A DNA stretch of 64,000 nt from contig NZ_SOCT01000002.1 in NCBI RefSeq assembly GCF_004364435.1, forward strand, positions 124,001 to 188,000. Direction: 5' to 3'. A model generated the notes under the pieces. It did not search any database, had not been told where the DNA came from, and saw nothing but the letters and a program-made list of their open reading frames with translations. A program made the position numbers and the translations under genes. Source of the stretch: Pseudomonas sp. LP_7_YM. Lineage in GTDB: Bacteria; Pseudomonadota; Gammaproteobacteria; Pseudomonadales; Pseudomonadaceae. Positions 20,057 through 29,664 of the stretch are shown here, one piece after another; positions within the stretch are counted from its first letter, which is position 1; each line of letters opens with the position of its first letter.

Positions 20057-21178
20057 TCAGCCGCGGAAATAGCGTGGCGCAACGAAAGGCATTTTGCTGA
20101 CCTGCATCGGGACTTTCCGGCCCCGCACGATAGCCCACACTGGCGTATCGAGAGCCGTGAAAGCCGCGTCCACATAGCCCATGGCCAATGGGGCGCCCAG
20201 AGTCGGTCCGAACCCGCCGCTGCAAATGGCGCCGATGATGTTGTCATGGGCATCGACGATTTGCGCGTCCTCACGTACCGGGGTGCGCTCTTGTGGCAGT
20301 AGGCCAACCCGCTTGCGGGCTGCACCGGTCTGGTGCTGGGCGAAGATCTGTTCGGCGCCCGGGAATCCGCCTGCCCGCGCGCCGTCAGCCCGACGCACTT
20401 TGGAAATGGCCCACAACAAGCTGGCCTGAATCGGCGTGGTCTCTGGGTTCATGTCGTGGCCGTACAGGCACAGCCCCGCTTCCAGACGCAGAGAGTCTCG
20501 GGCACCCAGCCCGATCGGCGCGACTCCTGGTTCGGCCAGCATGCGACGCGCCAGGGATTCTGCCTGATCAGTGGGAACGGAAATCTCATATCCGTCCTCG
20601 CCCGTGTAGCCTGAGCGGCTGACATAGCAGTCAATGCCGGCGATACGTGCAGTGGTGTATTGCATGAAGGTCATTTTCGCCACTTCAGGGGCATGGCGTG
20701 CCAGAGCGCTTCCCGCCTGCGGACCTTGCAGGGCGAGCAGGGCACGCTCTTGGAACAAAGGCGTAATCTCGCATTGGTTGCCGATGTGCTTGCGCAAGTG
20801 CGCAAGATCTTCGTTCTTGCACGCGGCATTGACCACGAGCATCAGTTGATCGTTACCCAAATTGGCAACCATCAGGTCGTCGAGGATGCCGCCCGTTTCG
20901 TTGGTAAACATGGCGTAGCGCTGCATGCCCACCGGCAGGTCAATGATGTCCACCGGCACCAGGGTTTCCAGAGCCTTGGCAGCATTGGCACCGCTTAACA
21001 GGATCTGCCCCATGTGTGACACATCGAACAGCCCCGCCTGCTCGCGAGTGTGCAGGTGTTCTTTCATCACGCCCGTCGGGTACTGGACAGGCATGTCGTA
21101 GCCTGCGAATTCGACCATTCTGGCGCCCAATTCCCGGTGCAGGGCGTTCAGTGGGGTTTTCAACAGTTCTGCGGACAT
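20057..21178 (-). CDS. gcvT: Aminomethyltransferase (glycine cleavage T protein)
   Basis: The 373-residue T protein transfers the aminomethyl carbon from lipoyl-H protein to tetrahydrofolate, releasing ammonia. It begins [22 protein letters not shown] and shows [11 protein letters not shown] and FDVSHMGQI, with the folate-domain [12 protein letters not shown] near residue 190. The start at 21178 follows homologues. It is the last gene of gcvH-gcvP-sdaA-gcvT, 67 bp after sdaA. Confidence 0.94.
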   Translation of the reverse strand: MSAELLKTPLNALHRELGARMVEFAGYDMPVQYPTGVMKEHLHTREQAGLFDVSHMGQILLSGANAAKALETLVPVDIIDLPVGMQRYAMFTNETGGILDDLMVANLGNDQLMLVVNAACKNEDLAHLRKHIGNQCEITPLFQERALLALQGPQAGSALARHAPEVAKMTFMQYTTARIAGIDCYVSRSGYTGEDGYEISVPTDQAESLARRMLAEPGVAPIGLGARDSLRLEAGLCLYGHDMNPETTPIQASLLWAISKVRRADGARAGGFPGAEQIFAQHQTGAARKRVGLLPQERTPVREDAQIVDAHDNIIGAICSGGFGPTLGAPLAMGYVDAAFTALDTPVWAIVRGRKVPMQVSKMPFVAPRYFRG

Positions 21179-21245
21179 CGATGACTCCTTGAATGTGTTT
21201 TCAATTCCCGCCGCTGGCGTGGAACACGATGAAGATGGGCTCGGA

Positions 21246-22622
<1,377 letters not shown>

Positions 22623-22655
22623 GGTCAGGCTCCGATTGTTGTTATAGGCGCAATT

Positions 22656-22720
22656 GCGAGCGACAAGCCGCAAGCCAGAGCCGATCGGCGTCTAACATGC
22701 GGCTTGCAGCTTAAACTCGC
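22656..22720. repeat. Palindromic repeat between gcvP and sdaA
   Basis: GCGAGCGACAAGCCGCAAGC (from 22656) and GCGGCTTGCAGCTTAAACTC (from 22699) are imperfect inverted arms around about 22 bases. GCGAG/CTCGC at the outer ends and GCAAGCC/GGCTTGC at the inner ends pair. It belongs with 13852-13927 and 42009-42049. Confidence 0.65.
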
Positions 22721-22727
22721 AGCTTTT

Positions 22728-25586
22728 TCAGGCGTAATCTTCAATGGACGGGCAGGCGCAGACCAGATTGCGGTCGCCGAACACGTTGTCCACACGACCG
22801 ACCGGAGGCCAGTATTTGCCTTCGATCAATGAGGCAACCGGGTAAACGGCCTGCTCGCGGCTATACGGGTGTTTCCACTCGCCAACCAGTTCCGCTGCGG
22901 TGTGCGGTGCGTTTTTCAGCGGATTGTCTTCCTTGTCCAGGACGCCGTTTTCGACCGCGCGGATTTCCTCGCGGATCTTGATCATGGCATCGCAGAAGCG
23001 ATCCAGCTCTTCTTTGGACTCGCTTTCGGTCGGCTCGATCATCAACGTGCCCGCCACCGGGAACGACATGGTCGGTGCATGGAAGCCGAAATCAATCAGG
23101 CGTTTGGCCACATCGTCGACGGTGATCCCGCTGCTTTCCTTCAGCGGGCGCAGGTCAAGGATGCACTCGTGAGCCACCAGGTTGCTGCTGCCGGTGTACA
23201 GGATCGGGAAGTGCTCTTCCAGGCGGCGGGAGATGTAGTTGGCGTTGAGAATGGCCAGTTGCGAAGCGCGTTTCAGGCCCGCGCCCCCCATCATGCGGAT
23301 GTACATCCAGGTGATCGGCAGAATGCTCGCGCTGCCGAACGGCGCCGCACAGACCGCGCCTTCCTTGCGCTCCATCTTGCCGTGACCCGGCAGGAAAGGG
23401 GCCAGATGCGATTTCACGCCGATCGGGCCCACGCCCGGACCGCCGCCGCCGTGCGGGATGCAGAAAGTTTTGTGCAGGTTCAGGTGGGACACGTCGCCGC
23501 CGAACTTGCCGGGTGCGCAGAGGCCGACCATAGCGTTCATGTTGGCGCCGTCGATGTACACCTGGCCGCCATTGTCATGAATGATTGCGCAGATTTCGCG
23601 GATGCCTTCCTCGAACACACCATGGGTCGACGGGTAGGTGATCATCAATGCCGCGAGGTGCTCGCGATGCTCGATGGCTTTGGCGCGAAGGTCTTCGATG
23701 TCAACGTTGCCGCGTACATCACAGGCCGTTACGACCACGCGCATGCCCGCCATGTTGGCGGTGGCCGGGTTCGTGCCGTGTGCGGATGACGGGATCAGGC
23801 AGATGTCGCGGTGGTCATCGCCGCGGCTCTGGTGATAGGAGCGGATCGCTAGCAGGCCTGCATATTCACCCTGGGAGCCGGCGTTCGGTTGCAGCGAGAT
23901 TGCGTCGTAACCGGTGGCGGCACACAGCATCGCTTCCAGTTCGTCGGTCAGTTGCTGATAACCTGCGCTCTGCTCGGCTGGGGAGAACGGGTGCAGGTTG
24001 CCGAATTCAGCCCAGGTCACCGGAATCATTTCGCTAACGGCATTGAGCTTCATGGTGCACGAGCCCAGCGGAATCATGGTGCGATCCAACGCCAGGTCCT
24101 TGTCGGCCAGACGACGCAGGTAGCGCATCAACTCGGTTTCGGAATGGTAGCGGTTGAACACCGGATGACTGAGGATCGCCGACTCACGCTTCAACACTGC
24201 AGGCAGGCGCGCGTGGATATTGTTGGCCAGTGCGGCGAAATCAGGCAGGACCTGACCCTCGTCGGCGAACAGTTTCCACAGTGCTTCGATATCGCCTTGC
24301 TGGGTGGTTTCGTCCAGCGACAAGCCAAGGCGCTCAGCGTCAACTTCACGCAGATTGATCTGCTGAGCGCGAGCCTTGGCATGCAGGTCGGCGGTTTTCG
24401 CACCGGTGTTCAACGTGATGCTGTCGAAAAAGAACGCCTGCTCGACGTTCAGGCCCAGTTGGCCCAGTCCTTTGGCGAAGATTGCGGTCAAGTGATGCAC
24501 GCGATTGGCGATGCGGGTCAAGCCACTTGGGCCATGGTACACGGCGTACATGCTGGCGATGTTGGCGAGCAGCACCTGCGCTGTGCAGATGTTGCTGGTG
24601 GCCTTCTCGCGACGGATGTGTTGCTCGCGGGTCTGCATCGCCAGGCGCAGTGCGGTCTTGCCGAAGCGGTCGATGGATACGCCGACCAGACGGCCCGGCA
24701 TGTCGCGTTTGTAGGCGTCGCGGGTCGAGAAGTAAGCCGCGTGTGGGCCGCCGAAGCCCAGCGGCACACCGAAGCGCTGGGCGCTGCCGATGGCCACGTC
24801 CGCACCGAACTCGCCCGGTGGGGTGAGCAAGGTCAGAGCGAGCAGGTCAGCAGCGACCGCGACCAATGCGTTAGCTGCGTGGAAGCGCTCGACCAGTGCG
24901 CGGTAATCGAATACATCGCCGTTGCTGGCCGGATACTGCAGCAGCGCGCCGAAGAATTCACTGACATCGCTCAGTTGGCTTTCGTCGCCCACCACCACCC
25001 CGATGCCCAAGGGTTCGGCACGGGTGCGCAGCACGTCGAGCGTCTGTGGGTGGCAATGGACGGAAGCGAAGAATTTGTGGCTGCCCTTGTTCTTGCTCAG
25101 GCGTTTACAGAAGGTCATGGCCTCGGCTGCTGCGGTGGCTTCGTCGAGCAGCGAAGCGTTGGCAATCGGCAGGCCGGTCAGGTCACTGATCAAGGTCTGA
25201 AAGTTCAGCAGCGACTCAAGGCGACCCTGGGAAATCTCAGGTTGATAAGGCGTGTAGGCGGTGTACCAGGCAGGATTTTCCAGCAGGTTGCGCAGGATCG
25301 GTGCAGGGGTATGCGTGTTGTAGTAGCCCTGGCCGATGAAGGTTTTGAACAGCTGGTTCTTGCCAGCGATGGCCTTGATGTCGGCCAGTGCGTCCGCTTC
25401 GCTTTGACCGGCAGACAGGTGGAGGACGCTGGTGCCCTTGATGGATTCAGGGATGACGCTGGCGCTCAGCGCTTCCAGCGAGTCGAAACCCAGGATGGCG
25501 AGCATGGCGCGTTCGTCGTCAGCGCGTGGGCCGATATGACGGGCGATGAACTCGTTGGCGGTGCTCAATTCGATGCGGTCAGTCAT
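22728..25586 (-). CDS. gcvP: Glycine dehydrogenase (decarboxylating), P protein
   Basis: The 952-residue pyridoxal-phosphate enzyme decarboxylates glycine and passes the aminomethyl group to the lipoyl arm of GcvH. The N-terminal half starts [17 protein letters not shown]; the C-terminal half has the PLP lysine in [18 protein letters not shown] near residue 705. Length is that of the single-chain bacterial form. The ATG at 25586 lies 10 bp after gcvH. It is part of the sigma-54-linked gcv operon. Confidence 0.96.
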   Translation of the reverse strand: MTDRIELSTANEFIARHIGPRADDERAMLAILGFDSLEALSASVIPESIKGTSVLHLSAGQSEADALADIKAIAGKNQLFKTFIGQGYYNTHTPAPILRNLLENPAWYTAYTPYQPEISQGRLESLLNFQTLISDLTGLPIANASLLDEATAAAEAMTFCKRLSKNKGSHKFFASVHCHPQTLDVLRTRAEPLGIGVVVGDESQLSDVSEFFGALLQYPASNGDVFDYRALVERFHAANALVAVAADLLALTLLTPPGEFGADVAIGSAQRFGVPLGFGGPHAAYFSTRDAYKRDMPGRLVGVSIDRFGKTALRLAMQTREQHIRREKATSNICTAQVLLANIASMYAVYHGPSGLTRIANRVHHLTAIFAKGLGQLGLNVEQAFFFDSITLNTGAKTADLHAKARAQQINLREVDAERLGLSLDETTQQGDIEALWKLFADEGQVLPDFAALANNIHARLPAVLKRESAILSHPVFNRYHSETELMRYLRRLADKDLALDRTMIPLGSCTMKLNAVSEMIPVTWAEFGNLHPFSPAEQSAGYQQLTDELEAMLCAATGYDAISLQPNAGSQGEYAGLLAIRSYHQSRGDDHRDICLIPSSAHGTNPATANMAGMRVVVTACDVRGNVDIEDLRAKAIEHREHLAALMITYPSTHGVFEEGIREICAIIHDNGGQVYIDGANMNAMVGLCAPGKFGGDVSHLNLHKTFCIPHGGGGPGVGPIGVKSHLAPFLPGHGKMERKEGAVCAAPFGSASILPITWMYIRMMGGAGLKRASQLAILNANYISRRLEEHFPILYTGSSNLVAHECILDLRPLKESSGITVDDVAKRLIDFGFHAPTMSFPVAGTLMIEPTESESKEELDRFCDAMIKIREEIRAVENGVLDKEDNPLKNAPHTAAELVGEWKHPYSREQAVYPVASLIEGKYWPPVGRVDNVFGDRNLVCACPSIEDYA

Positions 25587-25596
25587 TACGCGTTCC

Positions 25597-25980
25597 TCAG
25601 GCTTCTGCGTTGGCTTTGATCAGGCGGTCGTAGGCGTCCTGATCCAGCAGTTGGCCGACAGCAGCAACGTCGGAAGGGATGAAGCGGAAGAACCAGCCTT
25701 GGCCCAGCGGGTCTTCGTTAACCAGTTCGGGGTTGGCATCCAGCGCCGGGTTGGTCTCTACGATCTCACCATTGAGCGGCATGTACACGCCGCTGGCGGC
25801 TTTAACTGACTCAACGGTTGCGGCTTCGGTGCCTTTGTCGTAAGGCGCAAGCTCAGGCAGTTGAACGAACACCACGTCACCCAGTGCGTCCTGCGCGAAA
25901 GCTGTAATCCCGACGGTGACGCTGCCGTCTGATTCGGTCCGCAGCCACTCGTGATCTTCGGTAAAACGCAACTCGCTCAT
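25597..25980 (-). CDS. gcvH: Glycine cleavage system H protein
   Basis: The 127-residue lipoyl carrier shuttles the aminomethyl group between P and T proteins and the L protein. The lipoylation motif is ESVKAAS with Lys60. It begins [20 protein letters not shown], with GGGGAG just upstream on the minus strand. It is the first gene of the operon and lies about 60 bp after the sigma-54 promoter at 26042-26057. Pseudomonas often carries a second gcv set elsewhere for basal metabolism. Confidence 0.96.
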   Translation of the reverse strand: MSELRFTEDHEWLRTESDGSVTVGITAFAQDALGDVVFVQLPELAPYDKGTEAATVESVKAASGVYMPLNGEIVETNPALDANPELVNEDPLGQGWFFRFIPSDVAAVGQLLDQDAYDRLIKANAEA

Positions 25981-26041
25981 GGAAACTCCCCGGAATGGAA
26001 AAACTGCCCGTCGTTGGCGCGAGCATGATGAGGTGCTGATT

Positions 26042-26057
26042 AGCAAGTTTGCGGCCA
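26042..26057 (-). promoter_or_regulatory. Sigma-54 promoter of gcvH-gcvP-sdaA-gcvT
   Basis: The minus strand reads TGGCCGCAAACTTGCT. Against the consensus TGGCACG-N4-TTGCW, GG of the -24 element and GC of the -12 element are at exactly the required spacing, and only two bases in the -24 box differ. It is 62 bp ahead of the gcvH start, and an enhancer-binding regulator gene lies upstream. Confidence 0.82.
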
Positions 26058-26121
26058 ACCTTGTTAGAGCCTTATGAATCAAGGGTTTCAGAGGGTTGTG
26101 GATTATGTGTGGCGTGGTTCC

Positions 26122-26139
26122 CGTAACGAAATCGATACG
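26122..26139 (-). promoter_or_regulatory. GcsR-like operator, promoter-proximal
   Basis: CGTAACG-AAAT-CGATACG fits the inverted-repeat form TGTAACG-N4-CGTTCCG reported for GcsR in P. aeruginosa, with three differences. It lies about 65-80 bp upstream of the sigma-54 promoter, a usual place for an enhancer. Confidence 0.6.
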
Positions 26140-26202
26140 GATCTGCTGACTTTGAAAAGTGGCGGGGGATCAAGGCCTTGCTGAACGGGCATAGGCGGTG
26201 TA

Positions 26203-26239
26203 TGGAATGAAATCGTTACGGTGTTTTGAATTCATTCCA
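26203..26239 (-). promoter_or_regulatory. Pair of GcsR-like operators, promoter-distal
   Basis: TGGAATG-AAAT-CGTTACG at 26203-26220 is a good inverted repeat of the GcsR type. A second, weaker copy, TGTTTTGAATTCATTCCA at 26222-26239, follows after one base and matches the complement of the first at about 13 of 18 positions. Together with 26122-26139 that makes three sites. Confidence 0.55.
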
Positions 26240-26306
26240 TGTTCGTTTGGTGTCTCTGTTGGAAGCTGCCGCTGCGCCACCACGGTCTGTTGGGGATGCA
26301 AGATTC

Positions 26307-26351
26307 TCTGTGGGAGCGTCGCTAGGAAATCAGGCGTGGGCTCGCGACCAG
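26307..26351. repeat. Degenerate REP-type element after gcsR
   Basis: CTGTGGGAGCG and GGGCTCGCGACCAG are the two ends of the common Pseudomonas GTGGGAGCGA...TCGCGA repeat, with an altered middle. It sits 15 bp past the gcsR stop. Confidence 0.5.
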
Positions 26352-26365
26352 AGGGCTGCGCTGCG

Positions 26366-27874
26366 TTAGCCCTTGCCGGGAATTCCATACTTGCGCAATC
26401 GGTGGGCAATCGCGGTGTGGGACGTCTGTAACCGTGCAGCCAGTTGCCGGGTCGACGGGTAATGGCTGTAAAGCTTTTCCAGCAGCGACTTTTCAAAATC
26501 ATCGACAGCCGCTTCCAGGCTTTCAATTTCACCGTCGTTCTGCCGAGCCACCGCAGTGCCTGCAATATCCAGGTCGCCAATGTCCACCAGGGCACTTTCG
26601 CAGATTGCCGCCGCGCGGAAGATGACGTTCTGCAGTTGCCGCACATTGCCCGGCCAGCGGTTGCCAAGCAAGGCAGGGTAGGTGCCAGGCGCAAGTCTGC
26701 ACACCGGGCGCTGGATTTGTGTGCAGGCCTGCTCCATGAAATAGCGGGCCAGCAACAGAATGTCCTGGCCGCGTTCACGCAGCGGCGGGACCTCCAGGTT
26801 GAGCACGTTCAGGCGATAAAAAAGGTCCTCGCGGAAGGTGCCTTCGGTGACCATCTTTTCCAGATTGCGGTGGGTTGCGCTGAGGATGCGCACATTGACC
26901 TGCACCTCCTTGTCGCCCCCGACACGGCGGAAACTGCCGTCGTTCAAAAAACGCAGCAGCTTGGCCTGCAGGTAAGGCGACATTTCGCCGATCTCGTCGA
27001 GAAACACCGTGCCTTTGTTGGCCAGTTCCATCAGGCCGGGCTTGCCGCCGCGTTGCGCACCGGTGAAGGCGCCAGGGGCATAGCCGAATAGCTCGCTTTC
27101 GGCGAGGCTTTCCGGAAGGGCAGCGCAGTTCAACGCAAGAAACGGCGCTCCGTTGCGCGCGCTCACCGCATGACAGGCACGCGCAACCAGCTCTTTGCCC
27201 GTGCCGGTTTCGCCCTGAATCAGCAGCGGCGCATCCAATGCGGCCACCCGCTGAGCGCGGGCCTTGAGGGTGCGAATAGGTGTTGAATCACCGAGCAGGG
27301 CATCGAATCCCTCGGCATGATCGTGATGCAGCGCCGACAGTCGCTCGCCGATGCGGCTCGGCAGATACAGCGTCAGCAAGGCGCCCGCGTCGGTGATCGG
27401 CGTAGCATCCAGCAGCAGCGCCTCGCCATTGAGCGTGACCTCGCGCAGCGGAAGCCTGAAACCGTTTTCCAGCAACGCCGATTGCAGGGCCGCGTCGGAA
27501 AACAAACCACCCACCGACTCCCCGGCAGGTTCGCGCCCGCACAAGGCTACCAGCGCAGGATTGGCCAGCAGCACATGCCCCGCGCTGTCCAGTGCCAGCA
27601 CCGGATCGGTCATGGCAGCCAGCAGGGCATCGAGTTGAAGATGACGGCGCTGGCCGGGGAGGATGTCAACCACCGTAATCGCTTCGACACCGCGCACCCG
27701 GAACAGCCGGTCCTTGAGTTCTTCAAGCACTTCATGGCTCAGGGTTGGCGCGTCGATGTAGACGTTGGGCGGCACCATTTCCACCGCATCGAGATTCAGA
27801 TTACGCGCGCCCAGAATTGCCAGCACTTCCTGGGTAATACCGACGCGGTCGATGAACGTGACGTGGATGCGCAT
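26366..27874 (-). CDS. gcsR: TyrR-like sigma-54 enhancer-binding regulator of glycine metabolism
   Basis: The 502-residue protein has an N-terminal ACT domain (MRIHVTFIDRVGITQEVL), a PAS domain from about residue 80, and an AAA+ core. The core has Walker A GETGTGKE, the sigma-54 contact loop GAFTGA, and Walker B VFLDEIGE. A TyrR-type helix-turn-helix (LAARLQTSHTAIAHRLRKYG) ends the protein. GAFTGA shows it can activate sigma-54 polymerase, unlike E. coli TyrR. It is directly upstream of the gcv operon, matching P. aeruginosa GcsR, which responds to glycine. An aromatic amino acid regulator (PhhR) is the main alternative, but PhhR lies beside phhA. Confidence 0.85.
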   Translation of the reverse strand: MRIHVTFIDRVGITQEVLAILGARNLNLDAVEMVPPNVYIDAPTLSHEVLEELKDRLFRVRGVEAITVVDILPGQRRHLQLDALLAAMTDPVLALDSAGHVLLANPALVALCGREPAGESVGGLFSDAALQSALLENGFRLPLREVTLNGEALLLDATPITDAGALLTLYLPSRIGERLSALHHDHAEGFDALLGDSTPIRTLKARAQRVAALDAPLLIQGETGTGKELVARACHAVSARNGAPFLALNCAALPESLAESELFGYAPGAFTGAQRGGKPGLMELANKGTVFLDEIGEMSPYLQAKLLRFLNDGSFRRVGGDKEVQVNVRILSATHRNLEKMVTEGTFREDLFYRLNVLNLEVPPLRERGQDILLLARYFMEQACTQIQRPVCRLAPGTYPALLGNRWPGNVRQLQNVIFRAAAICESALVDIGDLDIAGTAVARQNDGEIESLEAAVDDFEKSLLEKLYSHYPSTRQLAARLQTSHTAIAHRLRKYGIPGKG

Positions 27875-27983
27875 GGGATGTGGGAGATTCGGGCGGAAGA
27901 CACAGGCGATTATGCCAGTAAACGATGTGTACGTTGCCACCGCAGTCCGGGACAGAATTGACCCGGGTGGGCGGTGCTTTGTG

Positions 27984-28334
27984 CTACTGCAAATGCTCGG
28001 GCTTCACCGGATCGCCGGACTTCATGTGCAACTGATGGCGGATGTCTTCGAACATCGCATCGTATTCACCGTGCATGTTGTGCAGGTCGGTGGTTTTCGG
28101 CAAGCCGTGCTTTTCAAGGAGGTGCGAGGCTTCGCTGGCGAAGTTATAGGCCTTGTCCTTGGGCAGGTCGAAGGTCTCACTGACGGCCTTGCCGTTGACG
28201 CTGCCCTCCAGCGTGAAATGCATGCCGGGGCCGGAGTCGATCTGGCTGACCTCATAGCGGATATGAAGGTCGTAGCCAACATCGTGCGGTTGCAGGGCAG
28301 GGTGGGCGATGTGCAGATGGCCTGGCTCGAACAT
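27984..28334 (-). CDS. DUF5064 family protein
   Basis: This 116-residue protein begins MFEPGHLHIAHPALQPHDVGY and has IDSGPGMHFTLEGSVNGKAV, features of a small Pseudomonas-restricted family. The first half looks beta-rich and the second helical (FASEASHLLEKHGL). No signal peptide or catalytic motif is apparent. It lies 109 bp after gcsR on the same strand but has no evident functional link. Role unknown. Confidence 0.72.
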   Translation of the reverse strand: MFEPGHLHIAHPALQPHDVGYDLHIRYEVSQIDSGPGMHFTLEGSVNGKAVSETFDLPKDKAYNFASEASHLLEKHGLPKTTDLHNMHGEYDAMFEDIRHQLHMKSGDPVKPEHLQ

Positions 28335-28395
28335 GTGACTGCTACCTCAGTTAGCGCTGGCGGTAAGCAAGCAGACCCTCCGCAGCGGCGTGGGT

Positions 28396-28821
28396 TCAGC
28401 GCCGGCTGGAAGACGCTGCGTGCTCGACGGTTTTTGCGACAGGCTCCGGTCGCGACCAGAGCCACAGATTGACCAGTGCCATGCCGGTGATCGCGAAGCA
28501 GATCCACCAGTTGTGGTTGAGCACCACCAGCATCACCACCGCGCAGATCAGCATGGTGACGGTGGCGCTGATCTTGGCGCTGCGGGCAATCAGCTTGCCG
28601 TTGCGCCAGTTGCTCAGCATCGGGCCGAACAGGCGATGATTTTCCAGCCAGGCGCTCAGGCGTGGCGAACTTTTGGTCGCGGCCCAGGCGGCCAACAGAA
28701 TGAATTCGGTGGTGGGCAGCCCAGGAATGAAAATCGCGATGATACCGATGGCAAGGCTGACGTAGGCCAGGATGCCGAACAGGATGCGGGACAGTTTGCT
28801 GCCTAGGGGTGTGCTGGTCAT
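28396..28821 (-). CDS. DUF454 (YbaN-type) inner membrane protein
   Basis: The 141-residue protein has an N-terminal membrane hairpin (ILFGILAYVSLAIGIIAIFIPG, split here as two short helices), the family signature GLPTTEFILLAAW, and two further spans near residues 85-125. The stretch SPRLSAWLENHRLFGP is typical. The chosen start has no strong ribosome-binding site; an in-frame ATG at 28848 is an alternative. The family often sits near heme or iron genes, and here heme oxygenase is adjacent, but the role is not known. Confidence 0.75.
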   Translation of the reverse strand: MTSTPLGSKLSRILFGILAYVSLAIGIIAIFIPGLPTTEFILLAAWAATKSSPRLSAWLENHRLFGPMLSNWRNGKLIARSAKISATVTMLICAVVMLVVLNHNWWICFAITGMALVNLWLWSRPEPVAKTVEHAASSSRR

Positions 28822-28913
28822 GAGTCTCGGGTACGGCAGGATGAACATGCGTTGCGCGGATTGGCCCGGCAACGGCGCCCAGCTTAACAGCGCCGGGCGC
28901 CAAACGCTTCGAT

Positions 28914-29513
28914 TCAGGCAGGTTCGGCTTGCTGGGCCGATGCGTAGGCGTGTTCCAGCAGTACGTTGAAACGCTCGAACGCAGCCACTGCACCCTGGTC
29001 GATTTCGCGCTCCTGCGCCTCGCTCAATGGCAGGTCGTCGAGAATGCGGATGAAGCGTTTCCAACCCTCGGCGCGGCCTCCAACCGGCTCGCCCAGGTGA
29101 CGTGCGCCAAAGGTCTCACTGAGGTTCAGGGCTTGAGCGCGCTTGATCAGAAACGCTGCCCCGAGTTTCGAGCCTTCGGATACGAACAGCCAGCCCAATG
29201 CTTCAGCCTGCGAGGGGGCGTCCACGCCCCCTGTGACGGGCGCAGGGATCACGGTGCCGAGATCTTTCAGATCGGCTTTGGCCTGCTCGGCACGGCAACG
29301 CTCGGGCAGGTCGGCGATCAACGCCGACAGTCGAGGGTCGTTGTACAGCACCTTCAGTTCCTGTTGAAACAGGTATTGGGCGCTCAGAAACCGGGTGTAG
29401 CTGGCCAGGGTTTCGAACGGCGCGTTGGCCTTTACGGCCTTGTCCAGTTGCTCATGGGGCCCATGGGTGATCTGGTTGAGGCGTTGGGAACGACGAATCG
29501 AGTCTTGAGGCAT
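28914..29513 (-). CDS. hemO: Heme oxygenase, biliverdin-producing (HemO/PigA type)
   Basis: The 199-residue enzyme opens heme to release iron. The proximal histidine is in the segment RLNQITHGPHEQLDKAV, and the distal helix reads GWLFVSEGSKLGAAFL with its glycine/serine-rich kink. It is soluble and ends QQAEPA. The start at 29513 is preceded by GGAAG. It is the last gene of an ECF sigma - FecR - TonB receptor - oxygenase set, so it should act on heme taken up by the adjacent receptor. Confidence 0.9.
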   Translation of the reverse strand: MPQDSIRRSQRLNQITHGPHEQLDKAVKANAPFETLASYTRFLSAQYLFQQELKVLYNDPRLSALIADLPERCRAEQAKADLKDLGTVIPAPVTGGVDAPSQAEALGWLFVSEGSKLGAAFLIKRAQALNLSETFGARHLGEPVGGRAEGWKRFIRILDDLPLSEAQEREIDQGAVAAFERFNVLLEHAYASAQQAEPA

Positions 29514-29664
29514 GGTGTCTTCCTTGTATATGAGGCGCTTGTAGAAGAGACGCTTGAGCAGGGCAAAGGCGTAAAAAAACGGCTTGTGGGGGCTGGCCGT
29601 CTGACTCACCCGGTTCGTCCGAGCGGGGCCCGCAGCAAGCCGGCCCCACTATGGGTAGCGGCTG

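Noticed and set aside
23889..25619. A 576-codon open frame opposite gcvP
   Set aside because: No recognisable motifs; gcvP on the other strand has its full set of motifs.
26170..26778. A minus-strand frame across the end of gcsR and the gcv promoter
   Set aside because: It overlaps the gcsR helix-turn-helix region in another frame and covers the promoter; composition is non-coding.
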